A stretch of DNA of 64,000 nucleotides from CAIXZV01 sp037446495 (GTDB lineage Bacteria > Chloroflexota > Limnocylindria > Limnocylindrales > CSP1-4), in contig JBBIIL010000004.1 of NCBI GenBank assembly GCA_037446495.1, forward strand, positions 62,001 through 126,000, read 5' to 3'. Position numbers and translations under genes: made by a program. Shown here one piece after another: positions 56,855 through 64,000 of the stretch. Within the stretch, counting starts at the first letter, position 1. Each line of letters begins with the position of its first letter. Below the pieces are notes generated by a model. It saw only the letters and a program-made list of their open reading frames with translations, did no database searches and had not been told where the DNA came from.

Positions 56855-59308
56855 TCAGGCCCGGATGCGCTCGCCGGTCGGGTCGAAGAGCGGGTCGCGA
56901 ACCACCTCGAAGCCCACCGCGGTGCCGAAGACGTCGATCTCGCCACGGGCGCCGACAAGGATCTCGGGCGGGAGATGGGCGAACGCGATCGACTTGCCGA
57001 CGGTGTAGCCGGCGCCGCCGGACGTCACGCGCCCCACGACCCGGCCCTCCACGCGCACGGGCTCATTGCCCAGGCAGACGGAGCGCGGATCGTCGAGGAC
57101 GAGGCAGCGCAGGCGCTTGCGCGGCCCGGCGGCCTTCGCGGCCACGAGCGCCTCGCGCCCGAGGAAGTCGCCCTTCTCCAGCCGGACGGCGAAACCGAGG
57201 CCCGCCTCGTACGGCGTCTCCTCGGGCGTGATGTCGGCCCCCCAGGCGCGGTAGCCCTTCTCGAGGCGCATGGCGTCGATGGCGCGGTAGCCGCCCGCGA
57301 CCAGGCCCCTGGGACGGCCCGCCTCCCAGAGGGTGTCCCACAGGGTCGCGCCGTACTCGGATGGGGCGTAGAGCTCCCAGCCCAGCTCGCCCACGTAGGT
57401 CACGCGCACGGCGAGCAGCGGGACCGGGCCCACGGTGACCTGGCGGGCAGTGAGGTACGGGAACGCGGCGTCTGACACGTCGTCGGTCGTGGTGGTGGCG
57501 AGGACGTCCCGCGCTGCCGGGCCCCACAGGCCGAAGCACGCGCGCGAGGACGTGACGTCCGCCACGCGCACGGAGCCGTCGATGGGCGCGTGCTTGTGGA
57601 TCCAGGCGAGGTCGTGGTTGCCGAACGCGGTGCCGGTGACCAGCAGGAAGGCGTCGGCCGCCGTCCGCGTCACGGTCAGGTCGCACTCGATGCCGCCCCG
57701 CCGGTTGAGCAGCTGCGTGTAGGTGACCGAGCCGACCGGCCGGTCGATGTCGTTCGCGCACAGCCAGCCCAGCAGCGCCACCGCCCCCGGCCCCGTCACC
57801 TCGATCTTGGCGAACGACGTCTCGTCGAACAGCGCCGCCGTGGTTCGGGTCGCGATGGACTCCGCGGCGATCGCCGGATGCCAGATCCGGCCCGCCCAGC
57901 CCCGCGGCCGGAGCGCCTCGAGCGCCGCCTCGCCGCCCCAGCGCTCGTCGGCCGCGTTGGGTGCGAACCAGTTCGGCCTCTCCCAGCCGCTCTTCTCGCC
58001 GAAGCTCGCGCCCAGCGCCGCCAGCTGCGGATACGCTGGGGAGAGGCGCAGCGGCCGGCCCGCCTGGCGTTCCTCGGCCGGGTAGTGGATGTCGTAGTAG
58101 GTGGCGTAGTTCTCAGACGAGCGGGCGAGCGTGAACGCGCGGCTCCGGTACTGCGCCCCGAAGCGCCGGATGTCCATCCTCCAGAGGTCCAGCTCGGGCT
58201 CGCCGTCCACGATCCAGTTCGCCATCTCCCGGCCGATGCCGCCGGCGCCGGCGATGCCGTGGGCCGAGAACCCGGCCGCGACGAAGAACCCCCGGACATC
58301 GCTCTCGCCCAGGATGTACTCGTTGTCCGGGGTGAAGCCCTCGGGGCCGTTGATCATCCGCGTGACCGTGGCGTTCTCCATCGCCGGGACGCGCCGGATG
58401 GCGCCATCCAGGATCGACTCGAAGCGCGGCCAGTCGGGGTCCAGCAGGCGGTGGTTGAAATCGGCGGGGATGCCGTCGAGCGCCCACGGCTGTGGGTTGT
58501 GCTCGTAGCCGCCCATGAGCAGGCCGCCGGTCTCCTCGCGGAAGTACACCAGGTTGTCCGGGTCGCGCAGCTGGGGCAGGTCGCGGGTCACGCCCTCGAT
58601 CGGTCCGGTCAGCAGGTACTGATGCGCCATCGGGATGAGCGGCACGGTCACGCCCGCCAGCCGCCCGATCTCCGGGGCGTACATCCCGCCCGCGTTGACA
58701 ACTACGTCGGCCTCGATCTCCACGCGCTCGCCGTCGCGCTCGCAGGTGAGCCCGCGGACACGCCCCTCGCGCACGTCAACCGCCACCACGCGATGGTGCG
58801 GCAGGATCCGCACGCCGCGCCTCCGGGCGCCGGCCGCCAAGGCGAACGCCAGGTTCGACGGGTCGAGCCATCCGTCCGTGGGCAGCCAGACCGCGCCCAG
58901 CACGCCGTCCGGGCGCATCAGCGGGAAGCGGTCCTGCGCCTGCTGTGCACTGACCAGATCGATCGGCAGGCCGAAGGTCGCCGCCCACGCCGCCTGGCGC
59001 TGGAGCTCCTCGTAGCGCGCCTTCGTGCTGGCCAGGCGCAGCGAGCCCACCTCGTGCCACGCCGGGTCCACGCCCGTCTCCGCGGCCAGCCGACGGTACA
59101 GCTCGACGCTGTACATGATCATCCGGGTGAGCGTCACCGAGCCCCGCAGCTGCCCGACGAGGCCCGCGGAGTGGAACGTTGACCCGGACGTCAGCTCGGC
59201 ACGGTCCACGAGCACGACATCAGTCCAGCCGCGGTGGGCGAGGTGGAACGCGATGGACGTGCCGCCCACGCCACCCCCGATGACCACAGCCCGCGCGTGC
59301 TCCGTCAC
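56855..59308 (-). CDS. FAD-dependent dimethylglycine/sarcosine dehydrogenase-like protein with GcvT domain
   Basis: 817 residues. N-terminal DAO fold with VVIGGGVGGTSIAFHLA, STFHSAGLVGQLRGS and GINGPEGFTPDNEYILG, then a C-terminal GcvT/folate-binding half (GWLCANDIDRPVGSVTYTQ, WELYAPSEYGATLWDTL, GYRAIDAMRLEKGYRAWG). The family demethylates dimethylglycine or sarcosine with one-carbon transfer to folate. GTG at 59308 with GGAGGGG 9 bases upstream. Shares an operon direction with a kinase and permease upstream. Confidence 0.9.
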   Translation of the reverse strand: MTEHARAVVIGGGVGGTSIAFHLAHRGWTDVVLVDRAELTSGSTFHSAGLVGQLRGSVTLTRMIMYSVELYRRLAAETGVDPAWHEVGSLRLASTKARYEELQRQAAWAATFGLPIDLVSAQQAQDRFPLMRPDGVLGAVWLPTDGWLDPSNLAFALAAGARRRGVRILPHHRVVAVDVREGRVRGLTCERDGERVEIEADVVVNAGGMYAPEIGRLAGVTVPLIPMAHQYLLTGPIEGVTRDLPQLRDPDNLVYFREETGGLLMGGYEHNPQPWALDGIPADFNHRLLDPDWPRFESILDGAIRRVPAMENATVTRMINGPEGFTPDNEYILGESDVRGFFVAAGFSAHGIAGAGGIGREMANWIVDGEPELDLWRMDIRRFGAQYRSRAFTLARSSENYATYYDIHYPAEERQAGRPLRLSPAYPQLAALGASFGEKSGWERPNWFAPNAADERWGGEAALEALRPRGWAGRIWHPAIAAESIATRTTAALFDETSFAKIEVTGPGAVALLGWLCANDIDRPVGSVTYTQLLNRRGGIECDLTVTRTAADAFLLVTGTAFGNHDLAWIHKHAPIDGSVRVADVTSSRACFGLWGPAARDVLATTTTDDVSDAAFPYLTARQVTVGPVPLLAVRVTYVGELGWELYAPSEYGATLWDTLWEAGRPRGLVAGGYRAIDAMRLEKGYRAWGADITPEETPYEAGLGFAVRLEKGDFLGREALVAAKAAGPRKRLRCLVLDDPRSVCLGNEPVRVEGRVVGRVTSGGAGYTVGKSIAFAHLPPEILVGARGEIDVFGTAVGFEVVRDPLFDPTGERIRA

Positions 59309-59395
59309 CCGACCCCTCCAGTCTCGCGCGCGGAAGGCGCCGCGTCGGTGGTGATTGTCCCCCGGGCGGCGTCAGGGCGCGCACCGGTGTCCGCG

Positions 59396-60349
59396 TCAGC
59401 CAACCCCGACCTCGCGCAGCGCGCGCTCGAAGCGTGGCGTCGCGGCATTGGCGAGCAGCCGGTCGAAGTGCTCCGCGGCGTAGGCCCTGAAGTCCACGTC
59501 CAGCGTGCTGATCCCCTGCTGGAGCACGCCCCACATCGCCTCGCGAAAGTCGCTGATCACACGGAACAGGATGATCCGAGCGAGGCGGTCGGGCCTCGGC
59601 TGCGGCTCGGCGTCATAGGCGGCGAGGAACGCGGCGTCCTCGTCCTCGGACAGGTCGTTGTTGACGCTGAAGTTGCCGAGATCGAAGAACGGGTCGCCCA
59701 TGCCGGCATACTCCCAGTCCACGATCCGCATGCGCTGCCCGTCGTCGATCAGGTTCCCGGGCAGGAAGTCGTTGTGGCACGGCCGCAGCTCGAGCGGGTT
59801 CTGGAGCAGCGCAAGCTCCACGCGCCGGCCGATCGCCTGCGCCAGCTCGAACTCGGGCGGGATGTGGACGCCGTTGTCGCGGGCCAGCGCCCGGTAGGCC
59901 TCCACAATGCGCAGGGGGACGAACAGCCCCGGGATCGCGGGGCCCTCGTGGAACCGGCGCACTGAATCGGCGACGCGCTCGATGACGTGGGACGCGTGAA
60001 TGTCGAGGTCAGCCATGGGCGTGCCCTCGATGAACCGGGTGACGAGATAGCCCTCGGGGCGCAGAAACGCCACCACCTCGGCGCCCACACCCACGCCGGC
60101 GGCCGCAACCGTCGCGGCGTGCTCCACCTCGCGGCTGATACCGAGCAGGTGCGTGTCGTTCCCCGCCAGGCGGATGACGAAGCGCTCCTGCTGCCCGGCG
60201 ACGTCCACGCGGTAGTTGCGGTTGGTGATGCCGCCGCTCAGCGCCACCAGCGTGAGCCGTTTGCCGCTCAGTTCCGGCACGCGCTGCATGGCGCCGACCA
60301 GCTCGTCGTGGAGCTCGCCGTGGAGGATGTCGGACGCGTCGTCGCTCAT
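59396..60349 (-). CDS. Choline/ethanolamine-kinase or APH-like phosphotransferase
   Basis: 317 residues. APH fold: LSGGITNRNYRV (nucleotide loop), FVIRLAGND, catalytic HNDFLPGN, and Mg-binding VDWEYAGMGDPFFDLGN. The DWEYAG and HNDFLPGN pattern is that of choline/ethanolamine-kinase-like LicA-type enzymes rather than drug phosphotransferases. Between a permease gene (upstream) and the dehydrogenase. A metabolite kinase for an imported amine alcohol is the likely role; substrate not proven. Confidence 0.85.
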   Translation of the reverse strand: MSDDASDILHGELHDELVGAMQRVPELSGKRLTLVALSGGITNRNYRVDVAGQQERFVIRLAGNDTHLLGISREVEHAATVAAAGVGVGAEVVAFLRPEGYLVTRFIEGTPMADLDIHASHVIERVADSVRRFHEGPAIPGLFVPLRIVEAYRALARDNGVHIPPEFELAQAIGRRVELALLQNPLELRPCHNDFLPGNLIDDGQRMRIVDWEYAGMGDPFFDLGNFSVNNDLSEDEDAAFLAAYDAEPQPRPDRLARIILFRVISDFREAMWGVLQQGISTLDVDFRAYAAEHFDRLLANAATPRFERALREVGVG

Positions 60350-60430
60350 GCGCTCCTCCGGGGGATGCGCGATCGGGGCGACGGATGGGTCCCGCCGTCC
60401 CGCCCAACGGTGTTCGAGCTCAGGGCCGCG

Positions 60431-62005
60431 TTATCCGATCGTGGCCTCGCCCGTGATCGCGTCGGCCTCGACGGTAGACCCGACGAGCTGCATGTGCTCG
60501 CCGACCAGGTAGACCACGATGCCCACGACGACCAGGATGCCCAGCGTCGCCTCGAAGATCGGAATCGCCGGCAACCAGCTGAGCGTGCTGCCGAAGAACG
60601 ACAGGCCGTTCATCAGCGGGTTCGTGAGGTCCCGGAACGCGGCGAAGTTGCCGAACCAGTCCGGCGCGTTCCACAGCGCGAAGTTGACGATCATCACCCC
60701 TCCCCAGACCAGGGCCGCAAGATTGATGATCGTGCCCCAGCCGCCGAGAGTGAACCAGGCCGTGCCACGGGGCCAGCCCTTGGTGCGGGCGAGGAACACG
60801 CCCAGATTGCACAGGAAGTAGCTGATGTAGATCAGGCCTGTCGCGCCGCCGGCGAGGAGGAACGGGCTGTCGGTGACGAGCAGCGGGACGCCAGCCAGGA
60901 CGCCGACGGCGACGGCCGCGTTGGCGGGGGTCTTGAAGGTGTGGTTGACGTGCGCCCAGGTGGCACCGAGCGGGAGTCGGCGGTCGCGGCCCATCGAGAA
61001 CATCAGGCGAGCGGTCGCGCCCTGGATCGCCAGCGTGCAGACCGCGACAGCGGCGAAGATGACCCACAGGTACAGGCTGCCAAACGCGTCGCCGAGGTTC
61101 GTCTTGATCGTCGTGGCGATCGGCGAGGGATCAGTCAGGGCCGCGTTCATGTCCGGCTGCGAGAGCAGGATGGCGAGGAGGAACACCGCGCCGATGATCC
61201 CCGACAGCCAGATCGCGGTCAGGATGCCGCGCGGGGCCTGGCGACTGGCGCCCACGGTCTCCTCCCCGAAGGTGCCCGCAGTGTCGAAGCCGTAGACCAC
61301 GAACAGGCTCATGAACATGCCGACGAGGAAGATCGGCAGGTACTGGCCGCCGGTCTGCGACTCGGAGCCGGCCGTGGTGGTGAGCACCGAGACGGGCTGG
61401 TTCGTGTGCAGGACCAGCAGGATCACCGCGAACACGAGCATGCCCAGGATCTCCGCGCCCACGCCGATATTGTTGATCAGCGACAGCAGGCGGACGCCGA
61501 AGGCGTTGATGACCGTGGTCACCACCAGGACGCCGAGCGCGACGCCAACCTGGGCGTTGGTGAACAGGAACGGCTGCTTGGACAGGTCCGTGCCCAGGAT
61601 GCCGCTCAGGACGAGCGGGACCGTGATCGCCACCGCGGTGGTCGTGAGCACGCCCGCCCAGAAGTAGATCCAGCCGGTGAACCAGCCGAGCGTCTTGTTC
61701 GAGAGGCGCTTGGACCACTGGTAGATGGAGCCCGCCACGGGGAAGTGGCTGGACAGCTCGGCGAAGTTGAGCGCGACGAACGTCTGGCCGACGATGACGA
61801 TCGGCCAGCTCCAGAAGAACGCCGGGCCGGCAACGCCGAGGCCGAGCGAGATCAGCGTGAAGGTGCCCGTGGACACGCTGATATAGCTGAATGCCACGGC
61901 GAAGTTCGACAGGAAGCCGAGCGTCCGCTGCAGCTCGGGCTTGATGCCCAGCGCCTGTAGTTGGGCGTCATCCTGTGCCGCCTGGTCCTGATGGGTACCG
62001 GCCAC
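60431..62005 (-). CDS. APC-superfamily amino-acid/amine permease
   Basis: 524 residues with twelve or so hydrophobic helices. APC landmarks: FSYISVSTGTFTLISLGLG, LSSHFPVAGSIYQWSKRL and GFDTAGTFGEETVGASRQAPRG. GTG at 62005 has GGAGGAGGG 6 bases upstream. Likely imports the substrate of the kinase-dehydrogenase genes downstream. Broad family, so specificity (choline-like, polyamine or amino acid) is unknown. Confidence 0.9.
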   Translation of the reverse strand: MAGTHQDQAAQDDAQLQALGIKPELQRTLGFLSNFAVAFSYISVSTGTFTLISLGLGVAGPAFFWSWPIVIVGQTFVALNFAELSSHFPVAGSIYQWSKRLSNKTLGWFTGWIYFWAGVLTTTAVAITVPLVLSGILGTDLSKQPFLFTNAQVGVALGVLVVTTVINAFGVRLLSLINNIGVGAEILGMLVFAVILLVLHTNQPVSVLTTTAGSESQTGGQYLPIFLVGMFMSLFVVYGFDTAGTFGEETVGASRQAPRGILTAIWLSGIIGAVFLLAILLSQPDMNAALTDPSPIATTIKTNLGDAFGSLYLWVIFAAVAVCTLAIQGATARLMFSMGRDRRLPLGATWAHVNHTFKTPANAAVAVGVLAGVPLLVTDSPFLLAGGATGLIYISYFLCNLGVFLARTKGWPRGTAWFTLGGWGTIINLAALVWGGVMIVNFALWNAPDWFGNFAAFRDLTNPLMNGLSFFGSTLSWLPAIPIFEATLGILVVVGIVVYLVGEHMQLVGSTVEADAITGEATIG

Positions 62006-62188
62006 GTGCAACCCTCCTCCCGGGCGCCCCGAGGGCTCGAGGCGCTGACCCCTGAGACGTGCGCGAGCTCGTCGGCACGCCCCTCCGTGCAGGCTTGCGC
62101 GGATCGTGGGGCTCGTGCCGCGCGGCGTCAACCACGTTGCGATGGGGTTGCGAGGGACGGGCCGACCCCAGCCGCGGACGACTGCGGT

Positions 62189-62764
62189 CTATGCCAAGGG
62201 CTCGAACGCCTTCGGGTAGCGGACCGTGCCGCGCACGTCCTCGGTCCAGGCCGGCAGACGGCGGGCCATCCAGGCCGCGTCCGGCCATGCCGCGGCGGGC
62301 GGCTCCAGGCCGAGCGAGCGGGCCGGCACGAAGCCGAAGCGCGGGTAATAGGACGGTTGACCCAGGAGCACGACGGCAGGCACACCGCGCGCCATCGCGA
62401 GGCTCAGGGCCGCGGTGGTGAGCGCCGAGCCCACGCCGCGGAACTGAAGCCCCGGAAGCACCCCAACAGGCCCCAGCGCAAGCACCTCTGCCACCCGGGC
62501 GCCAGCTGCATCCTCGAGCCGACAGGGCGACAGGAGCAGGTGGCCGACGATGTCGCCTGCCGCGTCCAGCGCGACGACAGACTGCCAGCCGTCGGGCGCG
62601 AGCCGACGGATCTCGTCCACGATGTCGGCCTCTTCTGGACCGGGAAACGCGGCCTCGTGGATGCGCCGGACCCCCGGCGCGTCGCCGGGGGCCTCGAGGC
62701 GGATCGTGATGGGGAGCGGTTCCGGCCCCTCGGCCGCGAAGACGCCGCCGGGGCCGGACGCCAT
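62189..62764 (-). CDS. GNAT-family N-acetyltransferase
   Basis: 191 residues. GNAT fold like the YhbS group: IRLEAPGDAPGVRRIHEAAF, LGPVGVLPGLQFRGVGSALTTAAL (acetyl-CoA loop with Q-x-x-G-x-G/A pattern) and VLLGQPSYYPRFGFVPA. ATG at 62764 is one base from the upstream aldolase stop, implying coupling. Target molecule unknown. Confidence 0.85.
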   Translation of the reverse strand: MASGPGGVFAAEGPEPLPITIRLEAPGDAPGVRRIHEAAFPGPEEADIVDEIRRLAPDGWQSVVALDAAGDIVGHLLLSPCRLEDAAGARVAEVLALGPVGVLPGLQFRGVGSALTTAALSLAMARGVPAVVLLGQPSYYPRFGFVPARSLGLEPPAAAWPDAAWMARRLPAWTEDVRGTVRYPKAFEPLA

Positions 62765-62765
62765 G

Positions 62766-64000
62766 TCAGCCGACCGCGGCCCTGAGCGCAGCGGGGATCG
62801 GCCGGGCCAGCGGGACCGGCTGGATGTGCTTCGCGACCAGGTCGGCGGTGCCGGGCACCTTGAGCTGGTCGAACAGGAACGCCATCTTGGCTCCCTGGCT
62901 GGCGAGGATCTCGTCCTTGGTCTCAAGGTCCCAGATCGCGCGCTTGAACGGGCCGATGGCCTTCTTGCGTGTGGTGTAGAGGAATTGGTCCTCGGTCTGG
63001 CCGTCCTTGCGCTCGTCGGCGGCGTTGACCTGCAGCCAGGCGTAGATCTCGTCCATCAGGGCCTTGGGGAAGGCCGGATGGTCGTACAGCGAGTTCTGGA
63101 AGCCGGTCGCGAGGTGGATCTCGGCGGTCTCGACCGTCGCGAACTTGTGGAACAGCTCGTCCGGCAGCGTGGACGCGCCGTGCTGGACCGCACCGGCCAA
63201 GCCGTAGGAGCGGGCGACCTCGCCCAGGGCGCGCAGGACTTCGAAGTCGAGCTTGACCTCGGCCACGCCGCCGCCCGGCAGCGGGATGCCGCCGTGGCTG
63301 GTGCCGGTCTGGACGCTGACCTTGGAGACGCCCTTGGCGCTGGGGGCCAGCCGCTGCAGCACGGTGTTGTATCCGTCGAGATAGGCCTTGAGCTCCTCGA
63401 CGGTGGAGTTGGCCTTGCCCACCTCGCCGATCTCACCGCCCACGCTGACGGTCACGCCGTCAGTCTCGAGGCTGCGGATCAGGGCGGTCAGTTCGGCGGC
63501 GCGGGTGTAGTTCTCCTTCTGCTCCTCGTCGAGCGAGCCCTTGGAGAGGTCCACCAGCGTCGAGCTGTCGATGTCGATGTTGCGGTAGCCGGCGTCGATC
63601 GCGAGCTTGCACGCCTTGCGGATCTCCTCGGTCATGGCCTCGGGATCGGCGGCGTACTTCTTGGCGTTGAACTGGTAGTGGTCGCCCTGGATGAAGACCG
63701 GGCCGACGTGGCCGGCCGCGATGGCGCCGGCGAGGACGCTCGTCGCGAAGTCCAGCGGGCGTTGGAAGGTGTACGTCTGCTCGCTGCGGGCGATCTCGAA
63801 GATGATCGCGCCGACCTCCTTCTCCTTGGCGACCGACAGGAAGGTGCGGGCCATGTCGAAGGTCTGGGCGCGGAGATTGACCGCCGGGACGGTGAAGCCC
63901 GACACCTCCCCGCGGCTGCGGGCCATGTACAGGCCCTGGATGCTGGCCGAGCGGGCGCCCAGCGCCTGGCTGGCCTCCCAGACGATCCAGCGGGTGGCCT
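62766..64000 (-). CDS. Class II fructose-bisphosphate aldolase-like enzyme, 5' end beyond the window
   Basis: At least 411 residues, still open at the window edge (frame reads ATRWIVWEASQALGARSAS before the first ATG in the track region at 63926). Class II zinc aldolase landmarks: GFTVPAVNLRAQTFDM, IQGDHYQFN, VGGEIGEVG, TSHGGIPLPGG, AVQHGASTLP. Length over 400 fits the longer FbaA-type or related aldolases. GNAT follows after one base. Which sugar phosphate is used is not decidable. Confidence 0.88.
   Translation of the reverse strand, partial: ATRWIVWEASQALGARSASIQGLYMARSRGEVSGFTVPAVNLRAQTFDMARTFLSVAKEKEVGAIIFEIARSEQTYTFQRPLDFATSVLAGAIAAGHVGPVFIQGDHYQFNAKKYAADPEAMTEEIRKACKLAIDAGYRNIDIDSSTLVDLSKGSLDEEQKENYTRAAELTALIRSLETDGVTVSVGGEIGEVGKANSTVEELKAYLDGYNTVLQRLAPSAKGVSKVSVQTGTSHGGIPLPGGGVAEVKLDFEVLRALGEVARSYGLAGAVQHGASTLPDELFHKFATVETAEIHLATGFQNSLYDHPAFPKALMDEIYAWLQVNAADERKDGQTEDQFLYTTRKKAIGPFKRAIWDLETKDEILASQGAKMAFLFDQLKVPGTADLVAKHIQPVPLARPIPAALRAAVG

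Noticed and set aside
59396..60349. Aminoglycoside resistance gene
   Set aside because: Motifs match choline-kinase-like APH-fold enzymes and neighbours are metabolic; nothing points to drug modification.

Overview
This is a very GC-rich, gene-dense bacterial chromosome segment of 64 kb with no insertion sequence, integrase or CRISPR array that I can see. The gene content (two FHA proteins next to ftsW and a class B penicillin-binding protein, a DUF3662-FHA protein, tig-clpP-clpX, a T-box in front of valS, TgpA/DUF58/MoxR, -10 boxes a few bases from start codons) fits a deep-branching Gram-positive-like lineage. I favour a Chloroflexota relative (Limnocylindria type) over an actinobacterium. 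That is inference from style and synteny, not from a marker-gene comparison.

Left part (1-19.4 kb), mostly minus strand: a receiver-CpaE-like ATPase, a methyltransferase, a ureohydrolase, an AbgB-like M20 hydrolase with a small membrane protein, then a tightly overlapping operon of UvrD helicase-nuclease, beta-class DNA methyltransferase and HAD protein, and a DUF4446 protein. Plus-strand genes follow: rarA, a TPM-domain protein and a PspA homologue (envelope stress). Next come an ArsR-SRPBCC-VOC operon, an RDD membrane protein ending in a strong bidirectional hairpin, and a VapBC-type toxin-antitoxin pair with a palindrome over the antitoxin start.

19.4-23.1 kb: a coupled three-gene operon (class V aminotransferase, serA, histidine-phosphatase-fold enzyme) that looks like the whole phosphorylated serine pathway. 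23-32.7 kb, minus: TgpA-like transglutaminase, DUF58 and MoxR, then fhaA-fhaB-ftsW-pbpA without the kinase and phosphatase genes that accompany it in actinobacteria. 32.8-36.8 kb: several zinc-ribbon proteins (one with 41-residue tandem repeats), a YihY-type membrane protein and a small HTH protein.

36.8-47.6 kb: valS behind a T-box leader, clpX, clpP and tig, tRNA-Leu(UAG), a holin-X-like membrane protein pair, a cinA homologue with a degenerate second domain, and an Mrp/ApbC ATPase.

48-55.5 kb, plus: a polyamine-type ABC transporter operon (ATPase, Tat lipoprotein, two permeases), a MerR-XRE-cupin fusion regulator, a class III aminotransferase and a membrane-anchored protein of unknown function, consistent with uptake and transamination of a polyamine or related amine. 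55.5-64 kb: a non-coding array of regularly spaced palindromes, then minus-strand genes for a HisN-like phosphatase, a dimethylglycine/sarcosine dehydrogenase-like protein, a choline-kinase-like phosphotransferase, an APC permease, a GNAT and a class II aldolase running off the window.

The features most worth following up are the palindrome/hairpin array at 55.55-55.93 kb, the permease whose coupling loop is split by about 49 hydrophobic residues, the three-domain regulator, and the serine operon with its candidate non-HAD phosphoserine phosphatase.
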